Below are positions 1 to 8,996 of a stretch of 64,000 nt of DNA, piece by piece. The DNA comes from Castellaniella sp035707805 (GTDB taxonomy: Bacteria; Pseudomonadota; Gammaproteobacteria; Burkholderiales; Burkholderiaceae_B): positions 62,001 to 126,000 of the forward strand of contig DASSTS010000039.1 in NCBI GenBank assembly GCA_035707805.1, given 5' to 3'. Both the position numbers and the translations under genes were made by a program. The notes under the pieces are model-generated. The model was not told the origin of the DNA. It saw only the letters and a list, made by a program, of their open reading frames with translations, and searched no databases. The stretch's first letter is position 1; every line of letters begins with the position of its first letter.

Positions 1-1023
1 GCCTATGCCGAGGCCGCCGACCTCGTCCGGGACGCCGCGGTGCAGGTCGTCTATATCGCGAGCCCCCACCAGTGGCACGCCCGGCACGCCGCCATGGCGG
101 CCGAGGCGGGCCGGCATGTCCTGGTCGAAAAGCCGATGGCCCTGACCCTGGACGACTGCGATGCCATGATCCAGGCCTGCCGCAGGGCGCGCGTGCACCT
201 GATCGTCGGGCATTGCCACAGCTTCGACACCCCCTACTTGCGGGCGCGGGACGTCATTTCGAGCGGCCGGATGGGACGCGTCACGATGATTCACGCCCAG
301 AACTACACGGACTATCTCTACCGGCCGCGGCGACCCGAAGAGCTGGCGACCGACCAGGGTGGAGGCGCCGTCTTCAGCCAGGCGGCCCACCAGATCGACA
401 TCGTCCGCCTGCTGGCCGGGCAGCGCCTGGTGCGGCTGCGGTGCGCCCTGGGCAACTGGGATCCGCAGCGGCCGACCGAGGGCGCCTACAGCGCCCTGCT
501 CTGGTTCGACGGCGGCGCCTACGCCTGCGCCAGCTACAGCGGCTACGGCCATTTCGACACGGACGAATGGATGGGATGGATCGGCGAAATGGGGACCCCG
601 AAAGATCCCGGGGCCTATGGCGAGGCCCGACGCAGGCTCCATGCCATCCGGTCGCCTGCCGAAGAGGCGCGGTTGAAGGCCGCGCGCACCTACGGAGGCC
701 CCGACTACACGCCGCCGCGCCGGGAGCCGGAGGCCCGGCGCCACCAGCACTTCGGCCCGGTCATCGTGTCGTGCGAACGCGGCGACATCCGGCCGCTGCC
801 CGATGGACTGAGCATCTATGCGGACGAGCGGCATACCTTCATTCCCCTGGGGACGACGGCGGTGCCACGCGCGGAGGTCATCGACGAGCTGTACGGCGCC
901 CTCTTTCAGGACAGGCCGCCCTTGCACACCGGGGAATGGGCCCGGGGTACGACCGAGGCCTGCCTGGCGCTGCTGGAATCCCACCGGGCGCGCTGCGACG
1001 TGGTGCTGGCCGGTGCCTGTTAA
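1..1023 (+). CDS. Gfo/Idh/MocA oxidoreductase, phthalate dihydrodiol dehydrogenase-like (5'-truncated)
   Basis: The reading frame is open from the first base, so the gene begins upstream of the window; 340 codons are present. What is seen: the end of the NAD(P)-binding fold, with the family's EKP catalytic motif at fragment residues 43-45, followed by the alpha/beta substrate domain containing GGGAVFSQAAHQIDIVR. That histidine-containing stretch is typical of the subgroup that includes the cis-dihydrodiol dehydrogenases of phthalate breakdown (Pht4/OphB). Enzymes of this family oxidise or reduce sugars, diols and related compounds with NAD(P) in the cytoplasm. The MarR gene follows after 37 bases on the same strand. 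Assignment to phthalate or a related aromatic diol is inference, helped by the aromatic genes nearby; a sugar-type substrate cannot be excluded. Confidence 0.8.
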   Translation, partial: AYAEAADLVRDAAVQVVYIASPHQWHARHAAMAAEAGRHVLVEKPMALTLDDCDAMIQACRRARVHLIVGHCHSFDTPYLRARDVISSGRMGRVTMIHAQNYTDYLYRPRRPEELATDQGGGAVFSQAAHQIDIVRLLAGQRLVRLRCALGNWDPQRPTEGAYSALLWFDGGAYACASYSGYGHFDTDEWMGWIGEMGTPKDPGAYGEARRRLHAIRSPAEEARLKAARTYGGPDYTPPRREPEARRHQHFGPVIVSCERGDIRPLPDGLSIYADERHTFIPLGTTAVPRAEVIDELYGALFQDRPPLHTGEWARGTTEACLALLESHRARCDVVLAGAC

Positions 1024-1060
1024 GCCAAGCTGATATCATGAGCGCCAACTTGTTTTCACC

Positions 1061-1636
1061 GTGAACGACATGGCTTCGAGAGGGAAAAGCGGCCTCCCCG
1101 CGCACTGGGAAGCAATCGATCCGAACGACCGGCTGGCGCACCTGATCCGCTACGCGGCCCGTTCGCTGGTGCGCGGCCTGCAGATCCGGCTGGCCGAACA
1201 CAATGTGCTCTTCGGCCATTGGGCCTTTTTGCGCATCCTCTGGGAAGAAGACGGCCTGACGCAACATGCGCTCAACAAGAAGGCGGGGCTGATGGAGCCC
1301 ACCACGTATTCCGCGCTGCGCGCCATGGAATCCCTGGGATACATCGAGCGCAAGCACCTGCCGGGCAACAAGAAAAACCTGCACATCTTCCTGACGGCCG
1401 CCGGCCGTGCGCTCCAGGACAAGCTCGTCCCGCTGGCCCAGGAGGTCAACACCATCAGCACGCAAGGCCTGTCCGACGACGAGATCCGGGCGTGCCGCAA
1501 GGTGCTGCTCACCATTGCCTCCAACATGGCGCACGACGAGTCGCGCGCCGAGGACGCAGGCCGCCGGCTGCCGTCCACCCGCGAGCTCGCCAGCTGGATC
1601 AAGGAAGCCGAATCGCTGCGCGCGAGCGAAGTCTAG
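1061..1636 (+). CDS. MarR family transcriptional regulator
   Basis: A 191-residue protein with the MarR winged-helix layout: an N-terminal dimer helix (about 25-50), a recognition region around 75-100 (the ALNKKAGLMEPTTYSALRAM stretch) and a basic wing (ERKHLPGNKKN), then C-terminal dimerisation helices. Such proteins bind palindromic operators as dimers and usually release them when a small aromatic or lipophilic ligand binds. The GTG at 1061 gives the longest form; an ATG at 1070 is an equal alternative, and neither has a strong ribosome site. It lies between a diol-dehydrogenase-like gene and an ABC importer that runs toward it, so it is the natural candidate for local control. Its target and ligand are not visible. 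Confidence 0.88.
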   Translation: MNDMASRGKSGLPAHWEAIDPNDRLAHLIRYAARSLVRGLQIRLAEHNVLFGHWAFLRILWEEDGLTQHALNKKAGLMEPTTYSALRAMESLGYIERKHLPGNKKNLHIFLTAAGRALQDKLVPLAQEVNTISTQGLSDDEIRACRKVLLTIASNMAHDESRAEDAGRRLPSTRELASWIKEAESLRASEV

Positions 1637-1666
1637 CCCAGGCCCCTGCCCCGCCTCCGGCCGGGC

Positions 1667-2428
1667 CTAGCTCACCCGGTTTCTCACCCGGCGCTCGAGG
1701 GCCCACAGAAGAATGGACCCGGCCATGGCGGCCAGGAACAGGATCGTGATCATGGCCATCATCTGGGAATACCGGCCGACGCCGTAGTAGTCCATGATGT
1801 TCTTGCCCATGCCGCTCTTGGCGGCAAACAGCTCTGCAAAGATGACGTTGACCACCGTCAGGCCGAAGCACAGCCGGATGCCCGTGAGCAGCGGCAGCGA
1901 GACTGCCGGCAGATAGATGCGCCACAGCGCCCGCCAGGGCTTCACGTTCAGCGAACGGGCGACCTGAGTGTAGACCGGTTTCGTGGTCCGGACGGCGACC
2001 ATGACGTTGATCAGGATCGAGAAAATGCCGCCGATGAAGCCCATCGCGATCACGGAGGACGGCCCCAGGCCCAGCACGAGCAGCAGGATGGGATAGATGA
2101 TGATCTTGGGCGTGGCGCCGCCCACCACGATCATGGGGCTGAGCACGGAATACCAATAGGGGCTGCGCCCCACGATCACGCCCAGGACCGAGCCGATGGT
2201 GACGGCCAGCACGAAGCTGACGGCGGCGTTGCCGAAGGTCGAACGGATGGCGGGCCCCAGTTCGCCGCTGATGCCGCCGAAAGCCTCCAGGGTCTTGGCG
2301 GGTTCGGGAATCACGAAGACCAGCGAGGACGCGAGCTGCCAGAGCAGACAGGCCGCGATCGCCACCAGCACCATCCCGCCGAAGACGGCATAGGGGTTCT
2401 GATGGCCGGATTCCGTATTGCTATCCAT
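1667..2428 (-). CDS. ABC transporter permease, NitT/TauT type (second permease)
   Basis: A 253-residue integral membrane protein with about six hydrophobic helices and the EAA-type cytoplasmic loop (ARSLNVKPWRALWRIYLPAV, about residues 160-180) that docks on the ATPase. This is the BPD_transp_1 fold of nitrate/sulfonate/taurine importers. Its start overlaps the end of the preceding permease gene by 8 bases, so the two permeases are probably translationally coupled and form a heterodimeric pore. It is the last gene of a four-gene unit (binding protein, ATPase, permease, permease). Its 3' end faces the MarR gene with about 30 bases between; an AGGCCC/GGGCCT dyad there (1640-1668) might serve as a weak terminator. 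Confidence 0.9.
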   Translation of the reverse strand: MDSNTESGHQNPYAVFGGMVLVAIAACLLWQLASSLVFVIPEPAKTLEAFGGISGELGPAIRSTFGNAAVSFVLAVTIGSVLGVIVGRSPYWYSVLSPMIVVGGATPKIIIYPILLLVLGLGPSSVIAMGFIGGIFSILINVMVAVRTTKPVYTQVARSLNVKPWRALWRIYLPAVSLPLLTGIRLCFGLTVVNVIFAELFAAKSGMGKNIMDYYGVGRYSQMMAMITILFLAAMAGSILLWALERRVRNRVS

Positions 2429-3197
2429 TGCCGATCTCCCCGCGGATCCGTCCTTCGATCTTCATCAGCACGCCCGTGATGACCGCGGCCAGCGCGATGA
2501 TGATCACGACATAGGCATACATCTCGTCGATCTTGAAACCGTCGTAGTCATAGGCCACGCGGAAACCCAGCCCCACGTTTCCCACCATGAACTCCATGAC
2601 GATCACGCCCACGAACGAATAGATCAGGCACAGCTTGAAGCCGGCGAAGATCATGGGCGCCGAGGCCGGGAAGATCACGCGCCAGAAGCGCCTCGCGCCC
2701 GTGCAGCGAAAGCTCGCGCTGACCTTGAAATAGATGTCGGGCACCCCGCGGAAAGCGGCCCAGCTGTTGAGAATGACGGGAATCAGCCCCATCGCCGCGG
2801 CGATGACGATGATGGGCACGGCCCCCAGCCCGAACATCACCAGCAGGAACGGGTAAAAGAGCACCAGGGGCATCGCATAGGCGCCCACGAAATAGGGCTC
2901 GAGCGCGCGTCCCAGCAGCGGCGCGCGCCACAGCCCGAATCCGATCGGCACCCCCGCCACGATGGCCAGGATCACGCTGATGACGACCTCCCAGGTCGTG
3001 CGCCAGAAATCCGGCAGAACCTTGCCGGAGACCACGATCTCCCACAGGACCCGCGCGACCCTGGAGGGCGGCGAGACGATGATGGCGGGCACCAGCCCCA
3101 GGCGGGTGATGATTTCCACCAGGGCCAGAAAGGCCGCGACCAAAAGGGCCATGGTCAGCCCTGGCCGCAGCGGCCATCCCGCCATCTGTCTGTTCAT
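2421..3197 (-). CDS. ABC transporter permease, NitT/TauT type (first permease)
   Basis: A 258-residue inner-membrane permease with about six transmembrane segments and an EAA loop around FKVSASFRCTGARRFWRVIF, which contacts the ATP-binding subunit. It resembles SsuC/TauC-class permeases. It sits 11 bases behind the ATPase gene and overlaps the next permease by 8 bases, fitting one transcript. Two different permeases in a NitT/TauT system are less common than a single homodimeric one, so a heterodimer is the simplest reading. The substrate cannot be read from the permease; the aromatic genes on both sides suggest an organic acid. Confidence 0.9.
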   Translation of the reverse strand: MNRQMAGWPLRPGLTMALLVAAFLALVEIITRLGLVPAIIVSPPSRVARVLWEIVVSGKVLPDFWRTTWEVVISVILAIVAGVPIGFGLWRAPLLGRALEPYFVGAYAMPLVLFYPFLLVMFGLGAVPIIVIAAAMGLIPVILNSWAAFRGVPDIYFKVSASFRCTGARRFWRVIFPASAPMIFAGFKLCLIYSFVGVIVMEFMVGNVGLGFRVAYDYDGFKIDEMYAYVVIIIALAAVITGVLMKIEGRIRGEIGNG

Positions 3198-3208
3198 TTC
3201 CCGCTACC

Positions 3209-4024
3209 TCAGGCCATGTGCTCGGCGCCGCCCTGCGTGGCTTCCCATTCGGTGCGCATCACGTTCCACAGATGGCCGGTGTAGTAGGTGAAATCGTCCG
3301 ACCCCAGGATGGTGATGTCGCGTTCCTCGGGGAGGTCCACCGCCAGCGTCTCCATCACCGACCCCGGCCGGCTCGACATGACCCAGATCTCCTGCGAGAG
3401 AAACACGGCCTCGTTGATGTCGTGCGTGATGAACAGGATGGTCTTGCCCGTGTCGCGCCAGATGCGCCGCAGCTCGGTGCCGATGAACATGCGGGTCTGG
3501 GGATCCACGGCGGCGAAAGGCTCGTCCATCAGCAGGATGTCCGGATCCAGCGCCAGCGCCCGGGCGATGGCCACCCGCTGCCGCATGCCCCCCGAGAGCT
3601 CCTTGGGGTAGGAGTACTCGAACCCCTTGAGGCCGACCAGGTCCAGCGCCTGCCCCGCCTTCTCTTGGCACTGGGCCTTGGGAACGTCCTGCATCTCGAG
3701 ACCGAAGGCCACGTTTTCCAGCGCGCTCATCCACGGAAAGATCGAGTCTTCCTGGAACACCATGCCCAGCGACGGATGCGGAGAGGTGATCGGCTTGCCC
3801 TTGAGCAGCAGCTGGCCGCTGGTCACCAGACTGAGGCCGGCGATCATCCCCAGCAGGGTGGACTTGCCGCAGCCGCTGGGGCCCACGACGGTGACGAAGT
3901 GGCCCTCGGGGACGGTCTGCGTGACGTTATGGACGACCTCGATCTGCTGCGTCGAGCCGTCTTTCTGCCGGATGGAATAGGCCTTGGAGACTTCCTTCAA
4001 CTCGAGAAATTCGGTACCCGCCAT
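3209..4024 (-). CDS. ABC transporter ATP-binding protein, NitT/TauT type
   Basis: A 271-residue ABC ATPase. Walker A is GPSGCGKST (residues 48-56), the Q-loop lies in GMVFQEDSIFPWMS, the signature is LSGGMRQRVAIARA, Walker B ends in ILLMDEP, and the switch histidine is in FITHDINEAVFL. These are the features of SsuB/TauB/NrtD-type ATPases that power import across the inner membrane. ATG at 4024 is chosen because GGAG sits seven bases before it; a GTG one codon earlier is possible. The start touches the stop of the binding-protein gene, so the two are likely coupled. Downstream are two permeases. Confidence 0.93.
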   Translation of the reverse strand: MAGTEFLELKEVSKAYSIRQKDGSTQQIEVVHNVTQTVPEGHFVTVVGPSGCGKSTLLGMIAGLSLVTSGQLLLKGKPITSPHPSLGMVFQEDSIFPWMSALENVAFGLEMQDVPKAQCQEKAGQALDLVGLKGFEYSYPKELSGGMRQRVAIARALALDPDILLMDEPFAAVDPQTRMFIGTELRRIWRDTGKTILFITHDINEAVFLSQEIWVMSSRPGSVMETLAVDLPEERDITILGSDDFTYYTGHLWNVMRTEWEATQGGAEHMA

Positions 4025-5061
4025 CACTTTTCTCCATCGAAGGGCGTTCGCAAGGATTCCGGCAGGTAGCTTTGGTTCAGCAGTTTTCCCACGTCGATCT
4101 GCTCGTCCAGCAGCCCGCTCTCGACCATGCCTTTCATGACGGCTGTGAAGGCGGCGGGATTGATCTTCATGTTCCAGACGTCGTTCTTCAGATACCCCTG
4201 GATCCCCGAGAGCAGCACCGGCTTGGACGACTTGTAGTGGCGGGCCGCGATCTCGGCGGCTTTCTCGGGATTGGCCCGGATGAACTGGATGGCCTCGTCC
4301 AGCGCCTCGAACAGGCCCCGGACCGCCGCGGCGTTCTTCTGGGCGAACTTCTTGTTGACCGCGATTCCCTCGAGATAGTAGTGCTGGATGTACTGGCTGG
4401 GGTCCAGCACCACGACGGCATTGTCATTGTGGATTTTCTCGCTCAGGAAGGGCTCCATCGCCCATCCCGCCGTGATGATTCCGCCCTTGACCGCGGTCCA
4501 GTTGTCGCCCATGCCGCCCACGGAAACGAATGAGACGTCCTTGACCCCGGCCTTTTTCGTGCTTTCTTCAGCGAGCCACTGCGAGGCCGAACCCGCCTTG
4601 CTGTAGCCGACTTTCTTGCCCGAAAGCCCCGCGGGTGACGTGATGTTGCTGGCCTTGTCCGCGATCCAGACCATGACGCCCGCCGAGCCTGCCCAGCCTT
4701 CGACCAGTTCGATGTTCGGATCGGTGTGGGCCGCGAGGATGGTGGCCGGCGTGCCGCCCTCGGCCATGTCCACGTCGCCCGTGGACAGCAGGCGCAAGGT
4801 GCTGCCGCCTCCACCGCCGCTGATGTATTCGACACTGACCCCATGTTTCTTGAACAGGCCGTTGTCCTCCGCGATATAGGTGGGCAGCGTGGACAGCAAG
4901 GCGCTGCGGTGACTGACGACGAAGCGGATCTTGGTCGGGCTCGTGGTGTCTTGCGCCAAGGCGCCCGCCGGGTTGAATGCCAGGGTCGCACAGCCCAGCA
5001 GGACGGCGCCCGCCAGGGTCCGCGGGCTGGTGAACCAGGCTTTTCTGACTTGTTCATTCAT
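4024..5061 (-). CDS. ABC transporter substrate-binding protein, NMT1/SsuA-like
   Basis: A 345-residue periplasmic binding protein. A signal peptide occupies about residues 1-36 and ends near AGALAQ. The body has the two-lobed NMT1/THI5/SsuA pattern: LPTYIAEDNGLFKKHGV, a glycine-rich ligand loop (SGGGGGSTLRLLSTGDVDMAEG) and SGKKVGYSKAGSASQW. It would capture the ligand and hand it to the permease pair encoded downstream. It is first in the operon, and its leader (5062-5333) carries repeated inverted half-sites. Relatives bind nitrate, sulfonates, pyrimidine precursors or aromatic acids such as phthalate; the aromatic context favours the last, as inference only. Confidence 0.9.
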   Translation of the reverse strand: MNEQVRKAWFTSPRTLAGAVLLGCATLAFNPAGALAQDTTSPTKIRFVVSHRSALLSTLPTYIAEDNGLFKKHGVSVEYISGGGGGSTLRLLSTGDVDMAEGGTPATILAAHTDPNIELVEGWAGSAGVMVWIADKASNITSPAGLSGKKVGYSKAGSASQWLAEESTKKAGVKDVSFVSVGGMGDNWTAVKGGIITAGWAMEPFLSEKIHNDNAVVVLDPSQYIQHYYLEGIAVNKKFAQKNAAAVRGLFEALDEAIQFIRANPEKAAEIAARHYKSSKPVLLSGIQGYLKNDVWNMKINPAAFTAVMKGMVESGLLDEQIDVGKLLNQSYLPESLRTPFDGEK

Positions 5062-5224
5062 GTGTATGTCTCCATCCGTTGGATGTCATTTGGAGCGCCA
5101 CATACCACTGCAGTACAAGGCCCCCTACCGTGACCCGGAACCCCAGGGCGGCCGCCACGGCGCCGCCCCTCCGAAGCCGTCCTGCAGGCCGGTGACGGCA
5201 CGCTGTCCTGGACGACTTCTCAGT

Positions 5225-5318
5225 AGGGTTATTCTATTCATAGAGATCTAATAAAAATAATGCGGAATAACCCTTGAATCCTAAACCGATTGCCGGGATC
5301 GGTGTGAGCCTTATTCCG
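5225..5318. promoter_or_regulatory. Inverted-repeat cluster upstream of the ABC importer operon
   Basis: AGGGTTATTC (5225-5234) is exactly repeated in inverse as GAATAACCCT (5265-5274), around a 30-base AT-rich core that contains the palindrome AGATCT. CGGAATAA (5263-5270) also has an inverse partner, TTATTCCG (5311-5318), so three related half-sites lie in 94 bases. The cluster is the AT-rich part of the 272-base gap between the importer's first gene and the end of mgtE, both on the minus strand, and is the likely promoter/operator of the importer. A short ACCGAT/ATCGGT dyad at 5285-5303 could end mgtE transcription. Which regulator binds is unknown; the local MarR protein is a candidate. 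Confidence 0.5.
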
Positions 5319-5333
5319 GTCGCCGCGCCGCGA

Positions 5334-6722
5334 TCACAGCTGGTCCGCGAACAAAGTCGCCAGCCCGAGGAACACCCCGAAGCCCACGACGTCCTGGAAA
5401 GCCGTCTCGAAAGGCCCCGCCGTGGTGGCCGGGTCGAAGCCCATCCGCTTGGAGACCATGGGAAACAACGTGCCCATGGTCGCGGCCGTCAGCATCGAGG
5501 CGGTCAGCGCCAGCCCGATGACCACGCCGAACATCAGATGCCGGGACCACACGCCGCCGATCACCGCCAGCACGAGACCGCACGCGATCGCCATGAAGAA
5601 GGTGGTCATGGCTTCCTTCAGCAAGGCGTGGCGCGCCGCGCGGGCCGAGGCGCCGCCGGTGTCCAGCCGCCGGACCGTGATGGCGGCGGCTTGCAGGCCG
5701 ACGTTGCCCGACACCGCGGAAATGATGGGCATGAAGGACGCCAGCAGGATGACCTTGGACAGCACTTCGTTGAACTGGTCGATCAGCAGCCCGGCGCCCA
5801 GTTCGATGACCATCGTCCCCAGCAGCCAGGGCAGCCGCGTCATGGCGGCCTGGGCTGGCGTCATCTTCTCCATGGCCGCCGCGTCCGTGCCCACGCTGCG
5901 CGAATAGCGTTCGTACAGCTGCGCCAGCGTGAACTGCATCAGGTCCTCGGCGGGGATGATGCCCAGCAGGAAGCCTTCGTCGTCCGTGACCGGCAGGCAC
6001 AGGAATTTGTGCTTGGACAGCAGGCGCGCGGCCTCGGTGGTGCCGGTCTTCGCCGTGACGCACAGCACCTCGTTCGCCATCACCTCGTCGATGCGTTGCG
6101 AGGGCGAGGCCATCAGGGCGTCGCGGATCGAGATCACGCCCATCAGGCGTTCCCGCGGCGTGTCCGAGGAATCGTCGCGCTCCACGGCGCACAGCACATT
6201 GGGGATGTCTTCCTCGGGGTTGGACCGGCGCACGGCCTCCAGGGCCTGCGCGACCGTCATCGAGGGATGCAGGCGGATGAAATCGCCCGTCATCATCCGC
6301 CCGGCGCTGCCCTCGGGGTAGTCGAGCCGCATCTTCACGTCCCGCCGCACGGCGGAGTCCAGCATCCCGGCTTCCGGCGTGTCGCGCAGCGCCCCGCCCG
6401 CCTGTTCGGCCAGCAGGGCCGCGGCATCCCGGTTCGGCAGGATCCGGGCGAATCGCTCCAGGTCCCGCACGTCCAGGTCCGCCGCGATGGCGCTGGTAAG
6501 TTCGGGGGCCAGCATGCCCAGCACGAGCGCGCTGCAGTGCTCGTTCAGGGTGGCGAAGGCGCGTTTCGCCTCGTCCGGCTCAAGCTCTTCCAGCGCGAGC
6601 GCGATGTCGGCGGGATCGTAGGCGCACAGCATGCGCCCCATCGCCGTGTCATCGCCTTCCTCGTCCTGCAGGGCCTTCTTCAGCTTGGCAAGGAGTTCTT
6701 CCTCGCGTGACCCGGTATTCAT
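5334..6722 (-). CDS. mgtE: Magnesium transporter MgtE
   Basis: A 462-residue protein of normal MgtE length. Domains in order: an acidic N-terminal helical superhelix (about 1-130), a pair of CBS domains (about 135-260, including MTGDFIRLHPSMTVAQALE and VMANEVLCVTAKTGTTEAARLL), a connecting plug helix, and five transmembrane helices (about 285-462) with the conserved membrane segment PIISAVSGNVGLQAAAI. MgtE is a homodimeric Mg2+ channel in the inner membrane that closes when Mg2+ fills the cytosolic domains. It follows the LysR gene by about 66 bases on the same strand; a shared transcript is possible but no functional link is obvious. An AAGGAAG ribosome site lies upstream of the ATG. Confidence 0.95.
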   Translation of the reverse strand: MNTGSREEELLAKLKKALQDEEGDDTAMGRMLCAYDPADIALALEELEPDEAKRAFATLNEHCSALVLGMLAPELTSAIAADLDVRDLERFARILPNRDAAALLAEQAGGALRDTPEAGMLDSAVRRDVKMRLDYPEGSAGRMMTGDFIRLHPSMTVAQALEAVRRSNPEEDIPNVLCAVERDDSSDTPRERLMGVISIRDALMASPSQRIDEVMANEVLCVTAKTGTTEAARLLSKHKFLCLPVTDDEGFLLGIIPAEDLMQFTLAQLYERYSRSVGTDAAAMEKMTPAQAAMTRLPWLLGTMVIELGAGLLIDQFNEVLSKVILLASFMPIISAVSGNVGLQAAAITVRRLDTGGASARAARHALLKEAMTTFFMAIACGLVLAVIGGVWSRHLMFGVVIGLALTASMLTAATMGTLFPMVSKRMGFDPATTAGPFETAFQDVVGFGVFLGLATLFADQL

Positions 6723-6788
6723 TGATGTTGTTCTTCCTTTGCCATCGCGCGGCGTGGTTCCCTGTCTGGGATTCGCCTACAGCAATTT

Positions 6789-7754
6789 TCATGCCTTGCC
6801 GGCGGGAAGGAAGAGGTCGGGCGGGGTCCTGTTCCCTGCCCGGACCGCCCAGCGGATGCAATCCAGCGCCTGCTCCACCGACTTGGGCAGCAGCTCGTTG
6901 CGGCGCCAATACAGGGAGACCGAACCCGTACCCTGCAGCGTCAGCGGCAGGATGCGCAACATGTCCATGCCCGAGAGGATCCGGGCGGACCGGTGCGAGG
7001 CCGTGCCGATCACCTCGCTGTTGTTGAGCAGCGTGACGTTGGCGATCACGGAATTGGACTCGATGTAGTTCGGCGGCAAGCGGCGGCCGGCGGCCGCCAG
7101 GGCGTCCTCCAGCGCCTTGCGGATCGGCGAGCCCCGCGGCCAGACGATCCACTGGTATTGCTGCACGTCGTCCCAGCCGATGGCGTCTTGCCGCAGCAGC
7201 GGATGGTCGCATCGCGTCACCAGGTCGACGGCTTCGGTGTACAGGACCTCGGTATTGAATTCGGGCAGGCTTTCGGGGACGTCCACCGTCCGCCCCAGGA
7301 CGATGTCCAGGTCGCCCTGGGCCAGTTGCCCCAGCAGCAGGTCCATGGTGCCTTCCACGAGGTCGATGCGCAGACCCGGCATGCGGGCCGCCATCTCCAG
7401 GACGGACAGTGGGCCGGCTTCCGTGGCGGCGACGCCGGACGCCCCCAGCGCGACGTGCCCCGCCCCGCCTTCGCTGAGGATGCGCATGTCCGTGGCGGCG
7501 CGGTCCAGCTGCGCCTCGATGCGCCGGGCGTGCGCGATCAGGACCTGGCCGTGCACCGTGGGCGTCAGCCCGCGGGCATGCCGGTCGAACAGCGTCAGCC
7601 CGATGTCGTTTTCCAGGTCCTTCAGCCACTTGGACAGCGCCGGCTGCGTGGTGTGCAGCGACGCCGCCGAGCGGCTCAGGTTGCGCGTGCGGGCCAGGCT
7701 GAGAAGGAACCGCAGGTTGCGCAGCCGGATCCGGTCGGTCCAGTCAGTGCCCAC
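6789..7754 (-). CDS. LysR family transcriptional regulator
   Basis: A 321-residue LysR-type protein. The N-terminal winged helix-turn-helix (about 10-70, RNLSRSAASLHTTQPALSKW) is followed by a linker helix and a two-lobed ligand-binding domain. Such proteins activate or repress nearby catabolic genes when a pathway compound binds. The GTG start reads MGTDWTD, which places the HTH at the usual distance from the N-terminus. The pattern resembles the GbpR/PcaQ-like branch that controls aromatic or sugar-acid genes. Here it lies downstream of, and in the same direction as, the monooxygenase and binding-protein genes, 45 bases after the latter, so it may be co-transcribed and autoregulated. Confidence 0.9.
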   Translation of the reverse strand: MGTDWTDRIRLRNLRFLLSLARTRNLSRSAASLHTTQPALSKWLKDLENDIGLTLFDRHARGLTPTVHGQVLIAHARRIEAQLDRAATDMRILSEGGAGHVALGASGVAATEAGPLSVLEMAARMPGLRIDLVEGTMDLLLGQLAQGDLDIVLGRTVDVPESLPEFNTEVLYTEAVDLVTRCDHPLLRQDAIGWDDVQQYQWIVWPRGSPIRKALEDALAAAGRRLPPNYIESNSVIANVTLLNNSEVIGTASHRSARILSGMDMLRILPLTLQGTGSVSLYWRRNELLPKSVEQALDCIRWAVRAGNRTPPDLFLPAGKA

Positions 7755-7799
7755 GGCCCGCCTCGCGCGTCCCCGTCGTCATGCCGGCGTCGATCCGGG

Positions 7800-8975
7800 T
7801 CAGCCTTGCTTGCCGGGATCCTTCACGGCCTTGAAGGTGTCGAACTCGACATTCTGCAGCTCGCCGTTCACGCGTTCCAGCTTGCGGATGTATTCGTTCT
7901 GCACGATGTCACGGGTCTGGGCGTCGATCTCGACGGGGCCGCGCGGGCTTTCCCATTTCATGCCCTTCACCGCCGCCATGAAGGCATCGCCGCCGGCGTC
8001 GCCGCCCGTCTTTTCCAGCGCCTTGTAGATCAGCTGCATGCCGTCATAGCCGCCCACCGACATGAAGTTCGGATGGTCGCCCGGATAGGCCTTGGCATAG
8101 GCCGCCACAAAGGCCTTGTTCTCGGGCGAATCGTGCGCCGCCGAATAATGGAAGGCCGTGATCATGCCCAGGGCGGCGTCGCCCAGGGCCGGCAGCGAAT
8201 TCTCGTCGGTCATGTCGCCCGGGCCCATTTCCTTGATGCCCAGCTTGTCCAGGCCCAGTTCGCGGAAATTCTTGGCCAGCGCCACCATGGAACTGCCGGG
8301 CGGCACGAAGAAGAACAGCGCATCGGGCTTGGCGTCCTTCACGCGCTGCAGGAACGGCGAATAATCCGCCGTGTTGACCGGCGTGCGGACCTCGCCCAGG
8401 ATCTTGCCGCCCAGCCCGGTGAAGGTCTTCTTGAACTGCTCCTGGGCGTCGTGGCCGGGGCCGTAGTCCGCCACCATCACGTAGGCGGAATGAATGCCGT
8501 TCTTGTAGGCCCACTGGGCGATGGCCCAGGAGCTCTGCGGCAGGGTCATCGACACGCGGGTGATGTAGGGCGATTTTTCCGTGATGGAGGACGTGGCGGC
8601 GTTCATGACCACCATCGGGACCTTGGCCTCGGTGGCCAGCGGCGCGACGGAAAAGGCGTTGGGCGTCAGGTCGAAGCCGGCCAGGATGTCGACCTTGTCC
8701 TTGGTCAGGAGCTCCTGGGCCTGGCGCTTGGCGATCGCCGGCGCGATCCCGGTGTCGTCCTTGACGATCAGCTGGATCTTGCGTCCGGCCACCGTGTCGC
8801 CGTGTTCGGCCATGTACAGGTGGATGCCGTTCTGGATCTGGCGGCCGTAATCGGCGAACGGGCCGGACATCGACAGGACCAGGCCGATCTTCAGGTCCTT
8901 GGCCTGCGCGCTGCCGGCGGCCAGCGCGGCGCCGGCCGTCAGGGCGATGGCGCCCAATGCGATACGGAACTTCAT
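7800..8975 (-). CDS. ABC substrate-binding protein, branched-chain amino acid (Peripla_BP_6) family
   Basis: A 391-residue periplasmic binding protein. The signal peptide (1-25, ending AQA) is followed by a type I Leu/Ile/Val-binding fold with KIGLVLSMSGPFADYGRQIQ at its start and VMVADYGPGHDAQEQF in the second lobe. Family members bind branched-chain amino acids, amides or aromatic acids. It lies 21 bases downstream of the monooxygenase gene and shares its direction, so an aromatic acid ligand is a reasonable inference. No matching permease or ATPase genes lie next to it, so it must use a system encoded elsewhere or act in sensing. Confidence 0.9.
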   Translation of the reverse strand: MKFRIALGAIALTAGAALAAGSAQAKDLKIGLVLSMSGPFADYGRQIQNGIHLYMAEHGDTVAGRKIQLIVKDDTGIAPAIAKRQAQELLTKDKVDILAGFDLTPNAFSVAPLATEAKVPMVVMNAATSSITEKSPYITRVSMTLPQSSWAIAQWAYKNGIHSAYVMVADYGPGHDAQEQFKKTFTGLGGKILGEVRTPVNTADYSPFLQRVKDAKPDALFFFVPPGSSMVALAKNFRELGLDKLGIKEMGPGDMTDENSLPALGDAALGMITAFHYSAAHDSPENKAFVAAYAKAYPGDHPNFMSVGGYDGMQLIYKALEKTGGDAGGDAFMAAVKGMKWESPRGPVEIDAQTRDIVQNEYIRKLERVNGELQNVEFDTFKAVKDPGKQG

Positions 8976-8996
8976 AGTCTCTCTCCTTTCTGGGTT

